From: Collinsella aerofaciens
GTDB taxonomy: Bacteria; Actinomycetota; Coriobacteriia; Coriobacteriales; Coriobacteriaceae
Direction: 5' to 3'
NCBI GenBank assembly: GCA_905213725.1
Contig: CAJMJM010000090.1
Span: 1-7,594 of the forward strand
Length of the DNA stretch: 7,594 nt
Shown here: positions 1-5,306 of the stretch, one piece after another
Numbering within the stretch: position 1 is the stretch's first letter
Layout: every line of letters starts with the position of its first letter
Notes under the pieces: generated by a model
Database searches by the model: none
What the model was told of the DNA's origin: nothing
What the model saw: the letters and a program-made list of their open reading frames with translations, nothing else
Translations under genes and position numbers: made by a program

Positions 1-569
1 CCTGCAACGATGCCAATCGCTGCTACCACTGCAAGCACGCCGGCTTTACCGCCATCGTCAACCACGCCAAGTCGCTCGGCTTTCCCACCGTCTTCGATGG
101 CAGCAATGCAAGCGATCGCGGTGACTACCGCCCCGGCATGCGTGCGGCAGAAGAGCTCGGCGTACGCTCCCCTCTCATGGAGGTCGGCTTTACCAAGGAC
201 GAAGAGCGCGAGCTACTACGCGCATGGGACTATCCTGTTTGGAACCTGCCGGCGGGAGCATGTCTTGCCACGCGCGTCCCCACGGGCGAGGAGCTTACGT
301 TCGAGAAGGTCTCCCTGATCCGCGCCTGCGAGGATTACCTGCACGATCTTGATCTGGCACAGGTACGCGCACGCCTGGTCGGCGGCTGCATGCATATCGA
401 GGCCGCACCCGCAGATGTTGCCAAGATTGCCACCCTCGGCGGTGCCGCCGTCGACGACAAGGGCAAGACCCCGCTGCCCGCCGTTATCGAGTCCGCGCTG
501 CGCGAGCTGGGCTGCGACCATATCTCCCCCGAGGTCACCCCCTACATCCACGGCAACATGAACCTTTAG
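1..569 (+). CDS. larE: LarE-type ATP-dependent sacrificial sulfur transferase, 5' end missing
   Basis: This is the C-terminal 188 codons of a LarE-family protein; the frame is open from base 3 to the TAG at 567-569, and the N-terminal PP-loop ATP-binding part lies outside the window. LarE supplies sulfur to the pyridinium-dithiocarboxylate (nickel-pincer) cofactor of lactate racemase-type enzymes. Visible family marks are NRCYHCK (bases 15-35), a VFDGSNASD..DYRPGMRA block, ELGVRSPLMEVGFTK, WNLPAGACLATRVPTG and the C-terminal HGNMNL. Cysteines sit at 21-23, 30-32 (a CxxC pair) and 261-263. As I recall the family, a CxxC pair plus a third cysteine in the CLxxR loop marks the iron-sulfur LarE version, whereas Lactiplantibacillus LarE sacrifices a single cysteine in that loop. 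No larB or larC is in view. Family call is confident; the cluster-bearing mechanism is inference. Confidence 0.85.
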   Translation, partial: CNDANRCYHCKHAGFTAIVNHAKSLGFPTVFDGSNASDRGDYRPGMRAAEELGVRSPLMEVGFTKDEERELLRAWDYPVWNLPAGACLATRVPTGEELTFEKVSLIRACEDYLHDLDLAQVRARLVGGCMHIEAAPADVAKIATLGGAAVDDKGKTPLPAVIESALRELGCDHISPEVTPYIHGNMNL

Positions 570-570
570 A

Positions 571-595
571 TTACGCCGTTTTACAAACGGCGTAA
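571..595 (+). terminator. Perfect 11-bp hairpin just after larE
   Basis: TTACGCCGTTT (571-581) and AAACGGCGTAA (585-595) are perfect inverted repeats around a 3-base loop, starting one base after the larE stop codon. No T-run follows, so it is a weak candidate for termination by itself. It may protect the 3' end of the larE transcript or act together with the next two hairpins. Confidence 0.5.
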
Positions 596-652
596 CTGCT
601 CGGCGCTGCGCGGGCTCCGGGCACATATGCTCAACCTGGACTGCGTTAACTG

Positions 653-680
653 ACCTGTCAATAAGGGACAGGTTTGTTTT
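653..680 (+). terminator. Intrinsic terminator-like hairpin with T-rich tail
   Basis: ACCTGTC (653-659) pairs with GACAGGT (667-673) across a 7-base loop, followed by TTGTTTT (674-680). This fits a rho-independent terminator for larE. The GGGACAGG core resembles the TGGGACA arms of the hairpin at 3800-3830, so it may also be a copy of a dispersed intergenic repeat. Confidence 0.55.
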
Positions 681-709
681 GGCAGGTTTTATCTGGGGAA
701 ACGCAAATA

Positions 710-744
710 GGGCCGTGACACCCATATGGCGTCGCGGCCCTTTT
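710..744. terminator. Two-way intrinsic terminator between convergent larE and the PTS operon
   Basis: GGGCCGTGAC (710-719) and GTCGCGGCCC (731-740) form a 10-bp stem, complete on plus-strand RNA with one U-G pair, followed by TTTT at 741-744. Read on the minus strand, one pair becomes a C-A mismatch, the stem is preceded by A residues and followed by TATTT. The 11-base loop contains the palindrome CCATATGG. Lying between the ends of two converging transcripts, it most likely ends both larE and the sugar operon. Confidence 0.8.
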
Positions 745-783
745 CCTTGGAGAAGGATCGATTGATTGAACGGGATGACCGTC

Positions 784-1236
784 CTAGTCTTCGAGTCCGC
801 TATTGATGAGCTCCGCAATCTCAACGGGATCGGTGCTCGCGCGCACCTTGTCGCGGAAGCCGGCGTCCATCAGCATTACGGCAGCCTTGGAGAGCAGGCG
901 CAGATGCGTGGTTCCAGCCTCGCCGGCAGGCACGTACAGCGCGAGCGCAACATCGACGGGCACCCCATCGAAGCTCGGCCATTCAACGGGCTCGGTCAGT
1001 TTAAGCACGGCTACGCCCGGCGTGTGGATCGCGTCGCTTTACGAATCCTTAACAACAAAACCGGCGACAAGGCCGGTCTCGGCCGCGGTCGCGCGAGCAA
1101 TGAAGGCGGCCTCTACGGCAGATGCGTCATCGGCAAAGCCGAGCTCGATGGCCTGCTCGGACAAATAATGTAGGGCGTCCTCGCGCGAGGCGGCGGTATA
1201 CCCGATTGTCACTTGGTTGGCAGATACAAATCCCAT
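784..1236 (-). pseudogene. Fructose-type PTS EIIA, broken at its active site by an in-frame stop
   Basis: The frame from ATG (1236-1234) to the stop at 784 is 151 codons, the normal size of a single PTS EIIA domain of the fructose/mannitol type. EIIA passes phosphate from HPr to EIIB through one histidine in a motif like AIPHAK. The N-terminal part (65 codons, through AAETGLVAGF) and the C-terminal part (SDAIHTPGVAVLKLTEPVEW onward, ending LINSGLED) match the family in the same frame. Between them six codons (1056-1039) read V V K D S stop (TAA) where the histidine motif belongs. No base has been gained or lost. The start has a good RBS (AAGGAAGG) 11 bases after the transketolase C stop. Restart at GTG 1008 could give a 74-residue fragment, but it would lack the phosphorylation site. 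It could be a real pseudogene or a sequence error; as read, it cannot function. Confidence 0.85.
1060..1077 (-). other. Terminator-like hairpin inside the broken EIIA gene
   Basis: On the minus strand ACCGGC (1077-1072) and GCCGGT (1065-1060) form a 6-bp GC-rich stem with a 6-base loop, followed at once by TTTTGTTGTT. The stem lies in conserved coding sequence (T-G-L-V-A-G), while most of the T-rich tail lies in the altered segment. It has the form of a weak intrinsic terminator and may simply be chance. Confidence 0.3.
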
Positions 1237-1247
1237 GGAAACCTTCC

Positions 1248-2186
1248 TTACAACACGGACCTGACCGCAGCTTCGATGCCGTCGGCGTCCAAACCGTACT
1301 TGTGCAGCAAATCGACCGCAGGGCCGGACTCGCCATACACATCGCGCACGCCGACGCGACGCATCGGCGCCGGATGCTGCTCCGCGAGCACCGAGGCCAC
1401 GGCCTCGCCAAGACCACCGATAATCGAATGCTCCTCGGCAGTGACCACACGACCGGTCTTCTTGGCGCTGGCAACCACCAGGCGCTCATCAAGCGGCTTG
1501 ATCGTGTGCATATTGATGACCTCGGCATCGATACCATCGGCAGCGAGCGCCTCGGCAGCCTCAAGCGCCTCGGCGACCATAAGGCCACAAGCGATGATGG
1601 TCACATCGGACCCCTCGCGCACGACCACGCCGCGACCAATCTTGAACTCATAGTCCTCGTGATCGTTAATGACCGGCGTTGCCAGGCGTCCGAAGCGCAT
1701 GTAGACCGGTCCCTCAAACTCATAGGCGGCGCGCACGCAAGCGCGAGCCTCGATGTCATCGGCGGGAACGATTACCGTCATACCCGGGATCGTGCGCATG
1801 AGCGCGATGTCCTCGCAGCACTGATGCGTGGCGCCGTCTTCACCGACCGAGATACCCGCATGCGTGGCACCGATTTTGACGTTGAGGTGCGGATAGCCAA
1901 TGGAATTACGCACTTGTTCGTACGCGCGGCCGGCGGCGAACATGGCAAAGGTGCTCGCAAAGGCGACGTGGCCCGTGGTCGCAATGCCGGCGGCGAGCCC
2001 CATCAAGTTGCTCTCGGCAATGCCGGCATCGTAGAAGCGCTCAGGGTGCGCAGCCTTAAACTTACCCGTCTGCGTAGCGGCAGCCAGGTCGGCATCGAGC
2101 ACTACAAAGTCATCGTGCTCATTGCCCAGCTCGACGAGCGCCTCGCCGTAGCTTACGCGCGTGGCGACTTTTTTGACCTCTGCCAT
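1248..2186 (-). CDS. Transketolase, C-terminal subunit (Pyr and C-terminal domains)
   Basis: A 312-residue protein that carries the pyrimidine-binding and C-terminal domains of transketolase and pairs with the N-terminal subunit encoded just upstream. The complex moves two-carbon ketol units between sugar phosphates using thiamine diphosphate in the cytoplasm. Visible marks are FYDAGIAESN, with Glu58 as the likely cofactor-activating glutamate, GEDGATHQ with His121 in the substrate-binding region, and VIVPADDIEA. The C-terminal domain runs from about residue 190 (SDVTIIACGLMVAEALEAAE) to the end. Its ATG overlaps the TAA of the N-terminal gene by one base (TAATG), so the two are translationally coupled, as suits equal subunit amounts. 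A GGAGAG RBS precedes it. Two-subunit transketolases are common in Actinobacteria, Firmicutes and archaea. 1-deoxyxylulose-5-phosphate synthase is unlikely because that enzyme is one long chain. Confidence 0.93.
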   Translation of the reverse strand: MAEVKKVATRVSYGEALVELGNEHDDFVVLDADLAAATQTGKFKAAHPERFYDAGIAESNLMGLAAGIATTGHVAFASTFAMFAAGRAYEQVRNSIGYPHLNVKIGATHAGISVGEDGATHQCCEDIALMRTIPGMTVIVPADDIEARACVRAAYEFEGPVYMRFGRLATPVINDHEDYEFKIGRGVVVREGSDVTIIACGLMVAEALEAAEALAADGIDAEVINMHTIKPLDERLVVASAKKTGRVVTAEEHSIIGGLGEAVASVLAEQHPAPMRRVGVRDVYGESGPAVDLLHKYGLDADGIEAAVRSVL

Positions 2187-3016
2187 TAGAGCTCCTCTCC
2201 TGCTGCCGCAAGCTCGGCCATGGCCTGCTCAAACTGTTCATCGTTGGGCGCCTTGCCATGCCAGCCAACCTGGTTCTCCATAAAGGAGACGCCTTTGCCC
2301 TTCACCGTCTCGGCGATGATAGCGACGGGCACGACGGTCACCTCACGAGCCTCGGCGACAGCCGCCTCAATCTGTGTCATGTCGATGCCATCGGCTAGCT
2401 CGCTCACATGCCACTTAAAGGCGCGGAACTTGTCAGCGAGCGGCATGGCCGAGTTGACCTCATCGATCGTGCCGTCAATCTGCAAGCCGTTGTGGTCGAC
2501 GACGGCAACAAGATTGTCGAGCGCATGGTTGCCGGCAAACATGGCCGCCTCCCACACCTGGCCCTCCTCGCACTCGCCGTCGCCCAGCAACGTGTAGACG
2601 CGGTAGCTGTCACCCCAGTGCTTTGCGGCGAGTGCCATTCCAACCGCGGCGGAGATACCCTGACCGAGCGATCCGGTGGACATATCGATGCCCGGGGTGT
2701 CGTTCATGTTGGGATGGCCCTGCAGTCGGCTGCCAATATGGCGGAGCGTCTCGAGCTCTTCGACGGGAAAATAGCCGCGATTTGCCAACACCGAATACAG
2801 GCCCGGCGCCGCGTGACCCTTGGAGAGCACAAAGCGATCGCGATCGGCCTTGTGAGGGTCAGCAGGATCGATATTCATTTCCTCAAAGTACAGATACGTC
2901 ATGATGTCGGCAGCACCGAGCGATCCACCCGGATGTCCCGACTTGGCCGCGTGAACCGCAGTCACGACACCCTTCCTGACCTCATTGGCGACCTTCGCCA
3001 GCTCCTGGTTGGTCAT
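2186..3016 (-). CDS. Transketolase, N-terminal subunit (thiamine diphosphate-binding)
   Basis: A 276-residue protein equal to the PP domain of transketolase. SGHPGGSLGAAD at 26-37 holds His28, SKGHAAPGLY holds His68, and the thiamine-diphosphate/metal motif runs from GDG (145-147) to the Asn at 176 (VDHNGLQ). STGSLGQGISAAVGMALA at 113-130 is also typical. An upstream in-frame start at 3076 would add 20 residues (MDCPGIASSG...) that no family member needs. ATG 3016 is preferred because it is preceded by AGAGGAA and starts with MTNQELAKVA, the usual beginning. The next gene overlaps its stop codon by one base. In this operon it probably handles the fructose-6-phosphate/triose-phosphate exchange downstream of the imported sugar. 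Confidence 0.93.
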   Translation of the reverse strand: MTNQELAKVANEVRKGVVTAVHAAKSGHPGGSLGAADIMTYLYFEEMNIDPADPHKADRDRFVLSKGHAAPGLYSVLANRGYFPVEELETLRHIGSRLQGHPNMNDTPGIDMSTGSLGQGISAAVGMALAAKHWGDSYRVYTLLGDGECEEGQVWEAAMFAGNHALDNLVAVVDHNGLQIDGTIDEVNSAMPLADKFRAFKWHVSELADGIDMTQIEAAVAEAREVTVVPVAIIAETVKGKGVSFMENQVGWHGKAPNDEQFEQAMAELAAAGEEL

Positions 3017-3039
3017 ACGAATTCCTCTCTTGAGAACAA

Positions 3040-3068
3040 CCCCGGCACCGGATGACGCGATGCCGGGG
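3040..3068 (-). other. Strong hairpin in the transaldolase-transketolase gap
   Basis: On the minus strand CCCCGGCATCG (3068-3058) pairs with CGGTGCCGGGG (3050-3040), an 11-bp stem with one G-U pair and a 7-base loop, followed by TTGTTCTC. It fills most of the 63-base gap. It may be a partial terminator or an RNA-processing/stability element that separates transaldolase from transketolase levels. Confidence 0.6.
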
Positions 3069-3079
3069 CAATCCACTCG

Positions 3080-3763
3080 TTAAGCCTGAGCGACGACCTT
3101 CTGCCAATCAGCCTCAAAAGAGGCAAGGCCCTGGTCGGTCAGCGGGTGATGCAAGCATTTCTTAAGAGCGGCCATGGGGACGGTCGCAATGTCGGCACCA
3201 AGCAGCGCCGCCTGGGTCACATGGTTGGGCGTGCGGACCGAAGCGGTGATGATCTCAACGGTGTCGTCGACGTTCTTGCCGGTCCAGTCATAGTTCTTGA
3301 TGCAAGTCACAACATTGTCGAGCTGCGAGATACCGTCCTCGGCGATGTCATCGAAGCGCCCCACAAACGGGCTGATGTAGCGAGCGCCGGCGTTGGCGGC
3401 CATCAAGGCCTGGGTCGGCGAGAAAACAAGCGTCATGTTGACGCGCACACCTGCGTCGGCCAGGGCGCGGCAGGCGGCAAGGCCGGCCTCGCACACGGGA
3501 AGCTTAACCACGATGTTGGGAGCGAGGGCGGCAAGACGCTTGCCCTCCTCGATCATGCCCTCGGCAGTAGTCGCGGTAGACTCGGCGGACACGGGCAGAC
3601 CCTCGCAGAGCTCGGCAATCTTGAGCATATGGGGCTCAAAGTCGGCAAGCTTGCCGCCGGTCTTGGCGTACAGGGACGGGTTGGTGGTAACACCGGCCAG
3701 GCAGCCCCAGCTCTTGGCCTCGGCAATCTCGTCCAGATTGGCGGTATCGATAAAGAACTTCAT
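3080..3763 (-). CDS. tal: Transaldolase of the short FSA/TalC-like type
   Basis: A 227-residue TIM-barrel class I aldolase-fold protein, the size of the small transaldolase/fructose-6-phosphate aldolase (FSA) group. FIDTANLDEI holds the catalytic Asp6, GVTTNPSL follows, and IVVKLPV holds the Schiff-base Lys87. ASVRTP (174-179) and FEADW near the end are also typical. Two positions separate the subfamilies. Where E. coli FSA has Gln59, this protein has Glu61 (SAESTATT); where FSA has Tyr131, it has Phe133 (SPFVGR). Both are the transaldolase state, so it should exchange dihydroxyacetone units between fructose-6-phosphate and erythrose-4-phosphate rather than make free dihydroxyacetone. Automated pipelines often label this size class FSA. 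ATG 3763 has an AAGGGG RBS; a TTG five codons upstream is less likely. Confidence 0.88.
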   Translation of the reverse strand: MKFFIDTANLDEIAEAKSWGCLAGVTTNPSLYAKTGGKLADFEPHMLKIAELCEGLPVSAESTATTAEGMIEEGKRLAALAPNIVVKLPVCEAGLAACRALADAGVRVNMTLVFSPTQALMAANAGARYISPFVGRFDDIAEDGISQLDNVVTCIKNYDWTGKNVDDTVEIITASVRTPNHVTQAALLGADIATVPMAALKKCLHHPLTDQGLASFEADWQKVVAQA

Positions 3764-3799
3764 GGTGAACCCCTTCAAAGGAAGCTAAAACTCAAAAGA

Positions 3800-3868
3800 A
3801 TGGGACAAAGGGACCGCCCCTTTGTCCCATGTGCCGGGCCTGCAGCTGGGACATGCCCCAGGCCCGGC
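3800..3868 (-). other. Two adjoining hairpins with alternative pairing, upstream of transaldolase
   Basis: A 13-bp inverted repeat (3800-3812 with 3818-3830, core TGGGACAAAGGG / CCCTTTGTCCCA, 5-base loop) lies next to a 10-bp one (GCCGGGCCTG 3833-3842 with CAGGCCCGGC 3859-3868). The 16-base loop of the second contains TGGGACA (3847-3853), which is also complementary to the TGTCCCA arm (3823-3829) of the first. On minus-strand RNA the first hairpin is followed by TTCTTTTGAGTTTT. This could be a partial terminator, an attenuator or a dispersed repeat element; the inverted repeats themselves are exact. Confidence 0.6.
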
Positions 3869-3887
3869 GTCGCGTAGGAAAAGCTAC

Positions 3888-5162
3888 TTACTCGGCAAGA
3901 GCGGCCTCGATGCGGGTCGTGACGCCCTTGAGGTTAAGACCGACGACGTACTGCTTGATCGGGCGCTTGATGTGCTCGATCACAAAGCGCTTGCCGTCGA
4001 TGTCCTGGGCAGCGAGGTTGCGATAGAGCTTCTCGACCTGCTCCTTGACCTCGGGATCGTTGAACGCATAGTGGCCGGAGACATCCAGGATCTTCAGGCT
4101 GAGCTCATCGTCGGCAAGGATGTCATCGACCTGCAGGTTGACGTCGTCGCCAGTCATCCACTTGCGCCAGCGCTCGGTCTTGATAGCCTTGACCAGCAGC
4201 GTGTGATACAGGTCGGAGGGGTCATCGCACAGACCGTTGTCGACCAGGATCTGCTCGGTGGCGCAGAGCTTGAGGTAGGCGCGGGTCTCCTCGGTGCCAT
4301 ACTGCGGAGCGACGTTGGAGGCGGTCACGTGTGCCGGGATGTGCTCGAGCAGCGTCGCGTCGTCCAGATAGTCGGCGTTGTGCTCCTTCAGGCCCACGCC
4401 ATAGCGCTTGGCCATATCGGCAAGCTCGCGGGCGTTCTTGAAGTTGTAGTGACCGACCTGCTCCGTCCAGCGGGTAAGGGTGCCGGTCTGGCCGACGATA
4501 AAGGTGGGCATGGGGCAGCCGCGCTTCTCGAGCTCGGGCTGCAGCTGAGAAATGAACTCCTCGTACTTATCGGTAGAGGGCAAGCCGCCATTGGTCTCCT
4601 CGGTACCGACCTCATAGGCGACCTCTGGCAGGTTATGCTCGCGACGGTACTGCTCAAGGTAGTCGATAAGATCGATCGTGCGGCGAAGCACCACGTCGAG
4701 CGGAATAACCTTGCCGATCTGATAGGGATCCTTGGTGGGGTCGACCATCAGCAGGTCAAAGCCTGCCTCCATGTCGGCGACGAAGGACTTGCGGGCGAGC
4801 TCCATGGCCTCGTCCTCGGGCAGGTGGGCGTTACGCTCCTCGTCGCGCTGCCACGGACCGCCGTGATCTCGGCACAGGTAGTACGGACCGGTGTAAGCCA
4901 CCTGGTCGGCGACCGTCTTGATGTCGGCGGCATAGCGCGTCGGGGCCGAACCGTTGACGTAGCCGGCGCCCATCTCGTCCATATCGACCTGGTTGCGGCT
5001 GGCGATAAACATGGGCGGGAAATCCTCGTCCTTGGCAAGCTCGAACACGGCCTGAATCAGGTTGGGGCTCATGGGGCCAATGCCGACCATGGTTGCGTGA
5101 TCGCCGCTATCCTGCAGTTTGAGCATGCCCTGAACGGCCTGGCGGATGGTGAGGTTGGACAT
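3888..5162 (-). CDS. GatZ/KbaZ-family protein (tagatose-bisphosphate aldolase non-catalytic subunit family), possible ketose-phosphate 4-epimerase
   Basis: A 424-residue protein, close to the roughly 420-426 residues of E. coli GatZ and KbaZ. Blocks aligned by eye with KbaZ are MFIASRNQVD (51-60), CRDHGGPW with Asp99-His100 (KbaZ GGDHLGPNRW), YEVGTEE at 183-189 (KbaZ YVIGTEVP), FIVGQTGT (221-228) and KEHNADYL with His261 (KbaZ EAHSTDYQ). The Asp-His, Glu and His residues could bind a metal in a class II aldolase-like barrel. In enteric bacteria these proteins support the catalytic partners GatY/KbaY, but no such partner is present here. Family members acting alone have been reported as tagatose-6-phosphate/fructose-6-phosphate 4-epimerases, which would suit a PTS operon leading to transaldolase and transketolase. 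A very strong RBS (GGAGAAGGAG) precedes ATG 5162. Family confident; reaction inferred. Confidence 0.85.
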   Translation of the reverse strand: MSNLTIRQAVQGMLKLQDSGDHATMVGIGPMSPNLIQAVFELAKDEDFPPMFIASRNQVDMDEMGAGYVNGSAPTRYAADIKTVADQVAYTGPYYLCRDHGGPWQRDEERNAHLPEDEAMELARKSFVADMEAGFDLLMVDPTKDPYQIGKVIPLDVVLRRTIDLIDYLEQYRREHNLPEVAYEVGTEETNGGLPSTDKYEEFISQLQPELEKRGCPMPTFIVGQTGTLTRWTEQVGHYNFKNARELADMAKRYGVGLKEHNADYLDDATLLEHIPAHVTASNVAPQYGTEETRAYLKLCATEQILVDNGLCDDPSDLYHTLLVKAIKTERWRKWMTGDDVNLQVDDILADDELSLKILDVSGHYAFNDPEVKEQVEKLYRNLAAQDIDGKRFVIEHIKRPIKQYVVGLNLKGVTTRIEAALAE

Positions 5163-5231
5163 TTTGTTCTCCTTCTCCAGAGGATTTTTGACAAAAGTTC
5201 CCTGGGACCCAGATGTGGGCCCTATCAGTAC

Positions 5232-5292
5232 GGATGGATTTTGTTGTGTAGGGGCGGTTGTGCGGAGTCAAATCCATCCCTCCGCACAACCG
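5232..5292 (-). other. Pseudoknot-capable inverted repeats in the EIIBC-GatZ gap
   Basis: In minus-strand order: CGGTTGTGCGGAG (5292-5280), then GGATGGATTT (5279-5270), then CTCCGCACAACCG (5267-5255), then AAATCCATCC (5241-5232). The first and third pair over 13 bp. The second, which lies in that 12-base loop, is exactly complementary to the fourth over 10 bp. This A-B-A'-B' order allows an H-type pseudoknot or two competing hairpins in the 144-base gap before the GatZ/KbaZ-like gene. No T-run follows, so simple termination is unlikely. A dispersed intergenic repeat is also possible. Confidence 0.6.
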
Positions 5293-5306
5293 GAGTCCTT
5301 AAAGGT

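Noticed and set aside
570..783. A CRISPR array or small RNA gene among the hairpins
   Set aside because: There are only three different hairpins with no regular repeat-spacer pattern, and terminators between convergent genes explain them.
216..824. A 202-codon minus-strand open frame across larE and the intergenic terminators
   Set aside because: It runs through the convergent terminator and is antisense to a recognised LarE frame.
784..1236. Reading the EIIA stop as recoding (selenocysteine or pyrrolysine)
   Set aside because: The codon is TAA, which is not used for either, and the five codons before it have also lost the family motif, so recoding would not restore the histidine.
1122..2189. 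A 355-codon plus-strand open frame opposite transketolase C
   Set aside because: It mirrors the transketolase gene codon for codon, has no RBS or family motif, and crosses the boundaries of two real genes.
1248..3016. The transketolase pair as a single gene broken by a frameshift
   Set aside because: Both halves have their own start codon and RBS, the junction is a clean TAATG overlap at the domain boundary, and two-subunit transketolases are a known normal arrangement.
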